Positions 21,918 to 33,721 of a DNA stretch of 64,000 bases are shown piece by piece. The stretch covers positions 124,001-188,000 of the forward strand of contig JABCPU010000054.1 in the NCBI GenBank assembly GCA_016800925.1. Reading direction: 5' to 3'. This DNA is from Suillus spraguei (Eukaryota; Basidiomycota; Agaricomycetes; Boletales; Suillaceae). The stretch's first letter is position 1. Each line of letters opens with the position of its first letter. The translations under genes were made by a program, and so were the position numbers. The notes under the pieces are model-generated. The model saw nothing but the letters and a program-made list of their open reading frames with translations, was not told the origin of the DNA and searched no databases.

Positions 21918-23029
21918 CGTGGGTATCAACCCTGGAGAAATTGGGGGTCAGAGTGGATATCCGCCGGCGGATCCATGGCTTCGCAAAATTCGCGTTTATT
22001 CATCTGGGGAGGTGCAAGACCTCCCACGATTATTCGGTAGCCTTCTGTTACACGACACACCAGTCACAGCGAGTAAATGAGAAACCACAACACCACGACT
22101 TGATCATCGAAAGGTTCAGGTATATAAATAGGATGGGTTCAAATATTTTGTCCAGATTAAATTTGAACAATCTACATAATGCAATGAGAAACAAGCCCAG
22201 ATGCTGGCAAAATGCAAGGAAATTTGAAAAAAAAAGTTCATATCCATTAAAAAACACGTATTCAGGTCTGAAAAGTTTGGGGTTGTGTGCTGTGCTGGTT
22301 CAGATTTGAGATAGGTCTGAGATGCCCGCGTTGATCTCAGCCACAAGCGCGTCGTCCTGGGACCAAGACTGTTGACATGTTGCACGGCCGCTTTGCATAC
22401 ATCCTGAAATGTTGACGGCACCGAGTACAAAGATAGGATAGAAGACACGTGCAGGGAAGGGAATGCAGTACCATCAACTTGGATGTACTGCCTATGCTTA
22501 TCAAAAAATGGACATAGCACCAGTCGAAGACCGAAGCGCTTGATTATGCCGTAAAGCAAACACGAGGATGATGCGTGGGACGGACCTTAAAAGACGCTCG
22601 AATCAACGGATGCCCGATTCCTCACTTTCCAACTGGACAAATTCCAAGTCTGATCGCCGGTGGTTGAGGCCTAGGGTTCATCTAAACGGTGTTGCTCGTA
22701 AGTGATATTCTGCACATTATAACTGACGACATGCTTACCGGCAACTTTGGATAATACAAGGATTTGTTGCACATTCTAATCTCCCAAATAACGACAGAGG
22801 ACCTCATCCGTAGACAGTCCGGAAGTTAGCTTTAGGTGAGGACTGGATCTTGTAAGTGAGTTGGTTGTTTTGTTGGAGATGGTTCGTGGGCTCTGAGAAG
22901 AAATAAAGACCAGTCCCTGAACACACCAGTAATAATTTCTATTGCCGGATAGCCCGCTCTTATTCCAAGATCATACTGACAGACTTCGCACAGATAGCCC
23001 TCAATCTATTGCGACACTGAGGGCAGACC
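21918..23029. other. intergenic DNA with dispersed repeat
   Basis: No gene is supported. The second copy of the ~380-bp repeat lies at about 22367-22745. The final 280 bp precede the WD40 gene and probably contain its promoter; I cannot assign a clear TATA box. Confidence 0.5.
22367..22745. repeat. ~380-bp dispersed repeat, copy 2
   Basis: Direct counterpart of about 18545-18925; see that entry for shared phrases. The copy has a short insertion before 'ttcatctaaacggtg'. Confidence 0.8.
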
Positions 23030-25029
23030 ATGTCTTCCTCCACCAGTAAGACGCCAGAAGTCATGCCACGCCGTACAATGCGATGTCATGAGGATGGAGC
23101 AGTAAATGGTGTTGTGCATCTGAAAGGCGGACGACATATCCTCACATGTTCGACGGACGGTTCACTCCGACTATGGGACCTAGAGCGTGGTACACAGATA
23201 GGAAAGGATTGGCGAGATGAGAATAATAATGGGGAAGAAGTGTGGTCCATGGCATTATCTCCAAATGATGGGACAGTTGCCAGTGGATACAATAATGGGA
23301 CAGTGAGGTTGTGGAACGTCGAGACGAGGAAGGTTATCGCCAGATGGACAGGACACAGCGATATTGTGCGTGCATTGTGCTGGAGTCGAGATAATAATCG
23401 AGTAGCAAGCGGATCTTATGATGGGACGGCAAGAGTCTGGGATGTCCATGTCAAGAGCGGCGAAACTGTCCTGACAATTAAAACTGGGCACGATTGGGTG
23501 AACGCAGTGATATACTCGCCCGATGCATCAAAAATAGCAACCGGTGGAAACGACGAAAATGCAGTCAAAATTTGGGATGCCAGGACAAGCAAACTGTTGA
23601 AGACGCTTGAACACGATGATATAGTTTGGAGCTTGGCATGGACACCACACGGAGACAAACTCTTCTCTGGTTCGGATGGCCGGATTAGGATATTTGACAC
23701 AGCCGCCTGGCAGGAGATCACCATTCTAAAGGGTCATACACACTTTGTCAACACCATCTCCTTGTCTCAGAATGAACGCCTCCTTGCAAGTACATCAATC
23801 GACAATACAGCGCTTCTATGGGACCTTGACACAAGCCTCACAATAGGGTCACCCCTCCAGCATTCAGAAGAGGATGTGTGGTCTGCGGCTCTTTCACCTG
23901 ATGGAAAAGTGCTGGTCACTGGGTGCCAATATGAAAACGCGTATACATGGGATGTTCACGCCATTCTCAAAGAAGCTCGCCTTGAAGATCTCCTCAAACC
24001 TCTATCTGATGTAAATTCCATGGTTCTTCAGTAAGAACTACACTAAACTCCCACTCGCAGGTCTCGGTGCAAAAGTCGTTCATGAACGTATGTGACGTGT
24101 TTCTGCATCTTTTCAACAATTTTAACATCGTCACTCTAGAGCAGCGCTACGCGACGTCCAAATATTCAGGCACGTCGAATACCGCCAGCGTTTTTCGATG
24201 GCGTGCAAATGGCGCACAGGTCGTCGTCTGCTTTTCTTGACCGTTCTTGTTCTGACCTTTGTATTCTCAGTCCCCCACAGCACGTGGTTCCAGTTATCGT
24301 TCTAATCCTCGCAGTACTCCCGCATACCTTCTCGAACGTTTTTCGTCGCTTTTCCACCACTCTCACCGCAATACGACGACTCAACCGAACTCCAGCAGCG
24401 TCCGAGACGGTCCATCTTCTCTCGTGGTCCTCCTATTATTAGAGTCCCCGCAGTAAAGGATAGAGAGGCATGTATTTCTTCGTGTACATTTCTCATTGCC
24501 GTGGTTTACTTATTTCTGACTAGGTTATATTTACTGCCCCGCCGCCTCCACAAAAGACACAGCAGCCAACCCAATCACAGGGCTCACAGGGCCAGGGGTC
24601 GTCCACGACACAGCCTACTCCAGGTACCACTCCTACTACAACACGTCCAAGATATCGTATTCACTACCCGTCCGGATATTGGGTCATCTGGTGCTTTTTC
24701 TCTGCTGCGCATCTCCTCAACATGCCAATGGAAATATACAACCAATGCAGCAGCAAGGTCAATCGGAAGGTCAATCTCAGAGCCAGGGGTCATCATCGCA
24801 GGCTCAGCCTGCCACCTCCTCGACACCCACTCCACCACCTGCACCTGCACCTGCACCTGTTACTTCCGCATCAGGTGCAGCTGCCGTGCAGCCACAACCT
24901 CCTCCACTGCGTGCTCGTTTCGTGCTATTTCTTTGTTGTGCATCCCCCCACCCGCCGACGGCCATTAACACTGTAGCATATGTACTCTTATCTTGCCATA
25001 TCTGCTTGGTACTGTACCGAGCTAGCTAG
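23030..25029 (+). CDS. WD40-repeat protein with variable C-terminal tail
   Basis: The first exon (ATG 23030) encodes about seven WD repeats, recognised by endings such as GSLRLWD, GTVRLWN, GTARVWD, AVKIWD, RIRIFD, TALLWD and YTWD, forming a beta-propeller scaffold. If read through, it stops at 24034. A donor at about 24009 and an acceptor at about 24138 instead join to an ATRRPNIQARRIPP region, then to STPAYLLERFSSLFHHS, a Gln/Pro-rich low-complexity part, and a hydrophobic LFLCCASPQH element. That C-terminal order is what I recall from a WD40 family expanded in Boletales. The LFLCCASP element occurs twice (about 24690 and 24915), suggesting an internal duplication. Exact introns after 24200 are uncertain, and a frame break near 24670 is possible. 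Molecular role unknown. Confidence 0.7.
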
Positions 25030-26492
25030 CGTAGGGCAGGATGAGCGCTGCGGTTGGCGAGGCAAGGCAACCCTTTTTTGGGTGTGTATCACAAAATGAA
25101 TAGGCAGCCCGAGTTCACATTGAAGAGATGGAGTACTAGTGTAGGTTGGGCTTGAGTTTGCGTAGCACCCACGTGGGCCGTAGCGGAGCGATTCGTACCG
25201 GTTAGTCGGTTGCACGCACAATACTTTCTTAGGCTGTTTATATAAAGTGTAGTACGAGCAGACGCGGCGAATTTGATTCGAACGAAGCCGGCAGACTCGG
25301 ACTTGATATAATTCTTGGGGCAAGTGGTGCGACTTTCAATATTGATATTAATGCTTTATGTGTGCAATCTCCGTTGGAGACTGCAGAATTCAAGACTAAG
25401 ATGGACATACCATGAACACATAGATGCCCGGTGGACTCGTCCATGAAACACTATGGACTTATCTCACCTCTGATATATATACGGATGTCAAATATCTATA
25501 TCAGACAGGAACGTTGTCGTCAGTAAGGCGCAGAATGATCAAAATCGTGAAAAAGGTAGACTGGACTCATAGGGTAGGCTTCAGATGTCAACGTTTCAAC
25601 AGCTAAATACCAAATGTGATTGCAAGAAATGATCTGCTCAGGTGAAAACACCATAGCTATGTTTTGATGTGGCCAGTTCAAGTATCGTAAAGCGGCAATG
25701 AATCATTATGATATCCGCACCAGTAACTCAACACTCGATGGAACGCCCGCTGAGGTGAGCCAATATATTTTGTGGGTGCATATCACATTTTGAATATGAA
25801 TCCATCATCGAAACGCAGCGATGCCTAATATTATACAATATTAAGAAGGTCGGATCCTGAATGGTTCGAACGTGAACGCCTGCGATGAAAAGGTGCAAAG
25901 AAAAAACTGACAAAAGTTCGGTTCCCTGCGCTGCTCTAGATATCAACGGCTAGATCTCAAGTCAATCGACCAGGAGTATAACACTTGAACCCAGGTCAAA
26001 AACACTAGCATGGCAAACATTGTCATGGCAGGGAGCACTAGTACGTACCACCACTGCCATCAACTCTCGAGATTTAATTCAAACTTGCCAATTAGGCCCA
26101 GTCCATGGACCGTGACATTGTCGACGTCTCATCCCTGATACATAGTATATGCACGTCAAAAGTGGCTTGCATTTAAAAGTATCATGGAGAGTCACCGCTG
26201 TTGAAGAGGAGCCAATTGCGAAAACCCTCCACGGCGGAGGAAAAGGTCGAAGTAGTAAGAGATAAAATTAAAAGTTGCATTTTTATCCCAGGTACCACGC
26301 GGATCGTAGATAAATAAAGCAACACTGGCACCTCGACCGCAACGCCAAATATTCATCTCATGTATGTACGTGCCTGTTTGAGCATTATATACTGTGGAGT
26401 TTCTGTGGAGGGTGGGAGCCGGGGCTCCAAATCAGTAGGTATAAGTACTGTGCAGCGGATCCCTAGTTAAACTATATACCATCGAACTACGA
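25030..26492. other. intergenic region, nothing specific
   Basis: Only short open frames without splice-consistent extension are present. I see no RNA gene or transposon terminus. The right end presumably carries the promoter of the p34-like gene; the duplicated block that includes that gene begins near 26450. Confidence 0.45.
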
Positions 26493-28058
26493 ATGGCAGA
26501 CTGTTCTTGTCGCATCCTCACTCTATCTTCTTCGAAGGATGATACCTTGAAGTTTCTACAAAGCACGTTTGTCACTGCAGTGCGATCATTCCTTGCATTG
26601 ACGAGTCGACACAGGGCTGGTACAGAGTGACCTCTCAATAACAACCGACAATCCATCCACCATCCCTTGGACTATCGCGAACAAGTACTACACTGCTGAT
26701 GTACACTTCGAATTTCATTATCTCCCAGATTGGATACCAAACAATCACGAGTTGGAAAGCGTGCCCGCCGTGGTATACACATGGACTGTCGGAGAGGTGA
26801 GTACTCAAAGGCTTACTATAGTTTTTGTATGTGTCTGACTTTTGAGCAGCCATACCGAGAGAACGTCCAGATGATATCGCAACGCCTATCGCATCATGAT
26901 TTCGAAGTATCTCTAGCAATTCGACTTCCATCTGCTACGGCCGGAGATGACGATACTGAAGACGACGAAATAGACTCATTTATTGGATCTCTGGGGTTCG
27001 AATTCATAGATGTGAAAGATTTAGCAAAATCCTCAGTCCATCATGATCATAGCGGTAAGCAATGCGGTTTTGAAATATGGAGAGACCTGTCCTAAGTTTC
27101 TACTCCAGGAGTTTTCCGGGCCATAGATGCCTTGAGCACAATCATGTGGCCGTCCATGGTACAAACCTCCTCTAAAGGCAGGGGTCTTGGCCTCTTGGTG
27201 ACGAACCGCGATACGGGAGAAGACCTCAGCAGCCTCATCGCGACGCGTTCTCCAGGAGGGCGTGATCATATGCAGCGAGAACTGGAAGAGTTAGAGCGGT
27301 GGTTCGACGAAGATAATTTCGATGGCCATCTTGTTGCAAGCGAGAAAACCATGAGCAATGATCCATGGAGTGCCGCAGCCACAACCGGCAGTTTGTCGCC
27401 TACAGAAGATTCCTCTACCCAGGGCCCCCACAATCACACATTTGACGACGACTTCACCGCTTTCTTGTCTGCTTCGGCGTCAGTGGCAGATGTCGAAACT
27501 CATTCTGCACGAACATCATCTGAGAGACGAATTCCACCTCTCCCTTCGTTAAGCTTCAGTTCAACGTTCACTTTCGACTCTGGTTCTGATACTTCTGGGC
27601 GGTCGACGCCAGCCAATCAGGAGCACGATTTTTCTCGCTTATCTGCGGATACCTCGGATCTTGGCGTATCTTACAGGTCCCTAGGGTCAATGTCCGACTT
27701 TGGGGACCCAGAAGCAGAGGAATCTCGCGAACACGAAGATTCCGACGACGAAATGCCTTCACGTGCTGAGATTGCTGCAACCTCAGAGCGTATTTTCGGT
27801 GCAACACCTCTTACTTTCTCACCCACTGATGGAAATGATACCCGTTCGCTGCAAAAGAGCCTCTCCGTGGCGTCCGGAGTCGAAGCCGCCGACCCGTCAG
27901 AGGCGGACCTCGAGCGTTTCGATATGCAAAGGATGCTGAGCGCGCTTCAGGGTCTTAAGGAGGAAATTGCGGGTATGCCGGATTCGCATGAACGTAAGAG
28001 GGCGGCTGCTAGAGTGGCCTTGGGTTTGGTTTATGGGCTCAATGGGAATTCCGATTGA
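26493..28058 (+). CDS. alpha/gamma-adaptin-binding protein p34-like (AAGAB/Irc6 family)
   Basis: Exons can be fixed from about 26640 to 26796, 26850-27054 and 27109-28058. Landmarks of the family are IPWTIANKYYTADVHF, a Rab-like fold segment ending before DALSTIMWPSM, and a C-terminal helix pair around LKEEIAGMPDSHERKRAAARVALG. These proteins chaperone or regulate clathrin adaptor complexes in vesicle traffic. Between them is a long Ser/Asp-rich disordered stretch. The first exon (MADCSCRILTLSSS) cannot be joined in frame to the rest by any GT-AG intron I can find. Relative to the neighbouring copy there is an 11-bp and a 2-bp length difference near 26575-26612, so this copy may carry a 5' frameshift. 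Otherwise it is intact. Confidence 0.7.
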
Positions 28059-28873
28059 AAGGTACGCGCCAACAGCACGCAATGACTGCCACTAACGCAA
28101 GAGTAGTAAAGAATTGGATGCACGGCTGGGAGGTTTTGTTGTCCACAACTATGTTACGTGACTAGTCGTATAAATGCGTCCCGTGCAAACCAGTGGCCAT
28201 TTTGACACTTTCCAAGCTTCTTGTTGTGCCACCGTTTGCATTGCATATATTCTCGCGAAAGAAATAACAAGCGAGTCAGGGATAAGACATCTATAGACCA
28301 AAGGTGTACAACATACATCCGTTCAAAAGCCGTTATACAACATCGGAATATGCATGCTGATCAACCGGAAACACGAACGCCTCAGATTTAATCAGCATTC
28401 TCTCTTGAGATAAGAGGCTAATGAGGGCGTGGAGAAGGGTCTATTAGAACAAGGTACGATCTCAGTCTCTCTCGAAGAACTCTATTAACGTGCAAAGTAC
28501 CTATTAGAACAAGGTACGCTATTGCTTTCGTCAGTTAACGCTGACGGACGAGAATCTACAGACTTACATCTCAGTCTCTCTCGAAGAACTGAGATGTTTC
28601 TAAGCTACGGCGCTGGACTTTATAGTAAGTGAAAAGGAAACGAAAATTTAGACATAACTCGTTGACAGAGGCCCGGCCGACATCAGCGCGCCGCACCCCA
28701 TTGGCCTCTTTAGGCTTGCGCTCGAACCACGTCGTTGGGATCCTGAAAACTCCATGCATGATGAGCGAATCAATTGTAGTCACGTTCGGTCTATGTGATC
28801 ATTTGTTTTGCCAGTACCATTACATATGCAAACGGCTATAAACTATTGCCTATTACTTACCATCGAACCGCGA
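28059..28873. other. junction between tandem p34 blocks, with CDC37 3'-end stub
   Basis: About 28140-28405 repeats the sequence after the second p34 copy (about 30450-30705). It includes the last codons and stop of CDC37 on the minus strand (the Asn-Ala-Asp-stop stub near 28390-28400). About 28440-28590 contains short direct repeats, 'ctattagaacaaggtacg' twice and 'ctcagtctctctcgaagaac' twice. Confidence 0.7.
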
Positions 28874-30363
28874 ATGCCAGACTGTGCTTGTCGCATCCTC
28901 ACCTCATCTTCTTCGAGGGATGATAGTATCATGATACCTTGAAGTCTCTACAAAGCGCGTTTGTCACTCATTCCTTGCATTGACGAGTCGACAGGGCTGG
29001 TACAGAGTGACCTCTCGACAACAACCGACAATCCGTCCATCATCCCTTGGACTATCGCGAACAAGTACTACGCTGCTGACGTGCACTTTGAGTTCCATTA
29101 TCTCCCAGATTGGACACCAAACAATCACGAGTTGGAAAGCGTGCGCGCTGTGGTATACGCATGGACTGTCGGAGAGGTGAGTACTCAAAGGCTTGCTATA
29201 GTTTTCGTATGTGTCTCCATACCGGGAGAACGTCCAGATGATGTCGCAACGCCTATCGCATCATGATTTCGAAGTATCTCTAGCCATTCGACTTCCATCT
29301 GCTACGGCCGAAGGTGACGATACTGAAGATCACGAAATAGACTTATTTCTTGGATCCATGGGGTTTGAATTCATAGATGTGAAAGATTTAGCAAAATCCT
29401 CGGCCCATCATGATCATGGCGGTAAGCAAAACAGTTTTTAAATATGGAGAGACCTATCCTAAGTTTCTACTCCAGGAGTTTCCCGGGCCATAGATGCATT
29501 GAGCACAATCATGTGGCCGTCCATGGTACAAACCTCCTCTAAAGGCAGGGGTCTTGGCCTCTTGGTGACGAACCGCGATACGGGAGAAGACCTCAGCAGC
29601 CTCATTGCGATGCATTCCCCAGGAGGGCGTGATCGTATGCAGCGAGAACTGGAAGAGTTAGAGCAGTGGTTCGACGAAGATTATTTCTATGGCCATCTTG
29701 TTGCAAGCGAGAAAAACTATAAGCAATGATCCATGGAGTGCTGCAGCCATCCAAACGCCTACAGAAGATTCTTCTACCCAGGGCTCCCACACATTTGACG
29801 ACGATTTCACCGCTTTCTTGTCTGCTTCGGCGTCAGTGGCAGATGTCGAGACGAGTTCCACCTCTCCCTTCGTTAAGCTTCAGTTCAACGTTCACTTTCG
29901 ATTCTGGTTCTGATACCTCTAGGCGGTTGACGCCAGCCAATCAGGAGCACGACTTTTCTCGCTTATCTGCTGATACCTCGGATCTTGGTGTATCTTACAG
30001 GTCCTTAGGGTCAGTCTCCGACTTTGGGGACCCAGAAGCAGAGGAATTCCGCGAACGAAGATTTCGACGACAAAATGCCTTCACATGCTGTCACTTCAGA
30101 GCGTATTTTCGGTGCAACACCTCTTACGTTCTGATGGAAATGATGCCCGTTCGCTACAAAAGATTATTTCCGTGTCATCCGAAGTCGAAGCTGCCGACCC
30201 GTCAGAGACGGACCTCGAGCGTTTCGATCTGCAAAGGATGCTGAGCGCGCTTCAGGGTTTTAAGGAGGAAATTGCAGGTATGCTTGATTCGCATGAGCGT
30301 AGGAGGGCGGCTGCTAGAGTGGCCTTGGGTTTGGTTTATGGGCTCAATGAAAATTCTGATTAA
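28874..30363 (+). pseudogene. decayed tandem copy of the p34-like gene
   Basis: The copy is collinear with 26493-28058 and recognisable by IPWTIANKYYAADVHF, GFEFIDVKDLAKSS and LKEEIAGM-like C-terminal sequence. Breaks: the first exon reaches a stop after about 22 codons. A one-base gain near 29716 turns the ASEKTMSND region into an early stop. Several short deletions (for example near 29750, 29860 and 30090) further shift frame. The intron sites are mostly kept, but the gene cannot encode a full-length protein. The duplicated unit extends into the 3' end of CDC37 on its right, so it arose by tandem duplication of the p34-CDC37 intergenic block. Confidence 0.85.
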
Positions 30364-30690
30364 AAGGTGCACGTCAACAGCATCCAACGACTGCCACTAA
30401 CCCGAGAGATAGTAGTAAAGAATTGGATGTACGGCTGAGAGGTTTTGTTGTCCACAGCTGCGTTACGTGAATACTCGTATGAATGCGTCCCGTGTAAACC
30501 AGTGGCCATCTTGACACTTCAACTTCCAAGCTTCCTGTTGTGCCACCGTTCGCATTGCATATGTTCTTACGAAGGAAATAACAAGCGAGTCAGTGATAAG
30601 ATCATCTATACATCATACTCTTCATTCAAGGGCAGTTATACAACATCGCAATATGTACGCTGATCAACCGGAAACACGAACCCCTCAGAT

Positions 30691-32264
30691 TTAATCAGCA
30701 TTCTCCTCTTCCTCCTCTTCCTCATCATCCCTCCCAGTCTCATCCCGGATACCTCCCGCCACGAAGCTCATGATACCAGCCATCTCAAGCTTTCCCACTA
30801 TGTCTTCTGCAGCATTAACGTCCATAATACCCAGCACTTTGTTGACCTCATCCAGAGTGCCAACCTTGAGCGCGGCCTTCAGGTCATCGGGGAAGCTCTC
30901 GAATACATCCCATCGCATCTGTAATGCTTCGCGGACTTGTTCAACTTCCAAGCCCTCCATCCCTGGACCCTCGAGGCGCAAGTCCTCAGGCGGAGGACCA
31001 TCAGGTACGTTGAATGAGATGGTTGCAGCTGGGTCCTCGGGTACAAGTTGTATCTGCTCATTTTGCGCGTCAGAAGTCTCCACTGCTGCCGCTTTTGCAC
31101 GCGTCTTAAGGTGAGCATATGTGCCATTGACATCATTGACGAAGACGGAGACAGCGCGCTGGTCGTCTGTGATCATCCTACGAAAGTATTGTATTAGCAT
31201 CTGTACATCAGTTCATGCAAGAATCAGGAACTTGCTTCTGGAAAAATAGTCGGACGCCATCTTTGCCTAGCTTCTCGCAATACTGCAGGAGTAAGCTTTG
31301 GTGCACGCACTTCTTTGCGTATTCGAACTGGCCCTTTGACTCTGCACGGAAAGCCGCCACAAGTAACGCGTCAGATGCACCGGGAACAATGACATCCCGA
31401 TGTTCTTGGATAAAGTTGAAAGATTGTTCATAGCCCCACAATGATAAACGAGAGAATCGTTCGAGAGAGGGCGTGAGTTCTGGTAGTTCCTCTGCTTCAT
31501 CTTCATCAACGGAGTCTGGAGAAACCTTGGGAGGAACCGATTGCGATGGCGCTTTAGAACTCGAGGCAGCAGGGTTCAGCACCTCGAATTCAGTGGTCTT
31601 TGTCTTTGTGGGCGCATCAATTTTGGCATTCTTTACGGGTGGAGGCGGTGGTTTCGCAGGAGTATACTACCAGAAACTTCGTCAATACCATCAATGAAGA
31701 CTAATAGAGTACTGATCTTACCTTGCTCTCGAATCCTTCATGAATATCTTCACTTGTGATGTGCTTCTTTTGTTCATGCTCCTCGTCAAGAAGATCCTTC
31801 TCCAACTTCTTTGTGTGATCTGCGAGCTGCTTGATGTGCTTATCGAGGCCACTGAGTACAGCAGCCTCCCGCTCATCTGCAGGAAGGCTCTTGGCGCCAT
31901 CCCAAACCTGCAGAAGCAAAGACAACATCATCGCATCGTAGGTCGGCTGATCTTTAGCATTCGTCGGCGGTGCCTCTGGAGATGGCTGTGTCTGTAATTT
32001 CTCGACCAATTGTTCAAAGTACTTCAACCCGCCGTCTGCACTGCCAAGGGTAGCGCGGATGCTGTGAAGACGGGGAGAAAGGACGGCGTTGCATGCGATC
32101 TCGGCGTGGAGGGCTGAGATCTTGAGTCTGCGAGTCTCGCGCTTCTCATGGATATCGCGCTGCTTCCATCTGATGAGAGAACGTTTGTCGACGTTTGGGT
32201 GGCCTTCGATGTCGGAATCGTCAGAGAGCTCGAGTTGATCCCACTTGGAGTAGTTAAGCGGCAT
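30691..32264 (-). CDS. cdc37: Hsp90 co-chaperone Cdc37
   Basis: Exons on the minus strand are 32264-31722, 31666-31236 and 31177-30691, giving 486 residues. The N-terminus MPLNYSKWDQLELSDDSD is the conserved Cdc37 kinase-recognition segment, with the CK2-type serine at position 14. HPNVDKRSLIRWKQR follows. The middle and C-terminal parts (LLLQYCEKLGKDGVRLFF, then helices to an acidic EEEEEEE end) correspond to the Hsp90-binding domain. Cdc37 loads protein kinases onto Hsp90 in the cytosol and is normally single-copy and essential. The 58-bp second intron (31178-31235) must be spliced GC-AG: the donor is GCAAGT, and only this joins LFFQK to MITDDQ in frame. The first intron is 55 bp, GT-AG. 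Confidence 0.95.
31178..31235 (-). other. GC-AG intron of cdc37
   Basis: The 5' site reads AA|GCAAGT and the 3' site TTTCGTAG|GATG. The alternative GT four bases downstream gives no frame-preserving product with an acceptor at normal distance. GCAAGT is the known consensus of the minor GC-AG class. Confidence 0.75.
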
Positions 32265-33721
32265 TGCGGAATACTAGATAATGGGCGAAAGGAAAATGGG
32301 GATCAGGATGCGGTGGATCAGTGATACAGGAATGATTGGGAGACCACGAATGTTCTCGAAGAACAACAGCGTCTCAGATCCGACAGCTTGTAGAATCTAG
32401 ATCATCGGCGCTAAGCGCTTGCCACTCTGCCAGTATAGTTCAACCAATATTACGGAACGGTAATATGCAGTACACAGATGTAAATTTCAAGATTGATTCG
32501 CCAACATTGAAACCGCTGCGGTATCGATATGCTGTAGTGTCCACATTAAAATGTCACATTGTGTGTATAAAAAAAAAGCATTTAGAATGAGCCGGGTCAC
32601 TTCGGAGGGGTACTCCTGCAGAACACTTGGCGCGTGGTAGCGTTACCTATTTGTTTGTAAATTGCTCCACAAACGAGAATTTGTATGCATCTTTGTCCAC
32701 TTGGTGCGATTGCTAGTGGCAGTAAAGCTATACTAAGTATTAGTTCCCGAAGAGGGTTCCATAGACAACGCCGACATATGTCTGGACGAGCAAAATTGTG
32801 CGGAAGTGTCCACTGGATGGTTCGTAACTAAGAGAGAATACATGTGTTATCATTGCCCGTCAAGTTTTTGCCGCCCCAATAGCATGCATTATGAGCATAT
32901 ATGATATCAACTGTACATAGTTTAAATGCCTTGAACAAATATTACATGTCGATAGGCCAAAATCGATTTTACACAACTGTCAACAAAGGCGCAGCACAGC
33001 TTCGGGATGGTAGGGAATCGTCGACACGAATCCGTCAAACAATAACATGACGGGTCACAATGTCTGCCCACATGCAAAGGATCTTGCCCCACTCACTCAC
33101 GCCATCGTACCGTCAATTGTGCGCTTGTGATAAGGTACGAGGACCAGACACTCATACTTCTGAAAGGCAACCGGATAACTACAAGACGTCAAATGGCATG
33201 GTCTCCTCTTGGATCTCGTGCTTGTCAACACAACTTTTTCTTTCGAGGTCAGAGGTAAAATCCATGACCATCAGCTCCGAGAGTCGTTGAAAATGCTGAA
33301 GACAGGTATTCGATGCTTCCTGCTCTCTCGCTTGATGGAATACTGTATTTTGATGTGCAAGAGACCTCATACGTCGGCCCACTCCAATCAATTCATCAAC
33401 GCCCCGCTCGATAACATGTACCTGAACGAGTTAGCATCACCGGATATCGAGTCACATTAGCTATCATACCTTCAAAGTAGCGGAGTTGAAATATACTATC
33501 ATTGTCATGCTATCACATTATTTGCTAGTGCTGGTGATGATTGATGAACCAATGAACTAGGACTTCACCCGGGCTGCTGTCTTTGTAGCCCGAAGTTTAG
33601 AAATATGTGACATGACAATCAGGTAAGGCGGGGAGGCGGTCGCTCCAAAACTAAACAAGGGCGGTGAGTTTGTAAAATGGAATTTGGCCTGTCGATATGG
33701 AAATAGCTGCAAAATGGTAGC
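32265..33721. other. intergenic region with a partial dispersed repeat
   Basis: No gene is supported. About 32636-32940 is a shortened relative of about 18941-19440 ('gtagcgttacctat', 'tttgtatgcatctttgtcca', 'catgtgttatcatt', 'gtcaagtttttgccgcccca'). The rest shows nothing recognisable. Confidence 0.5.

Noticed and set aside
32300..33460. Open frames around 32336-32590 and 33060-33460
   Set aside because: Short, on both strands, inside DNA that partly repeats a non-coding segment at 18.9-19.4 kb; no coding evidence.
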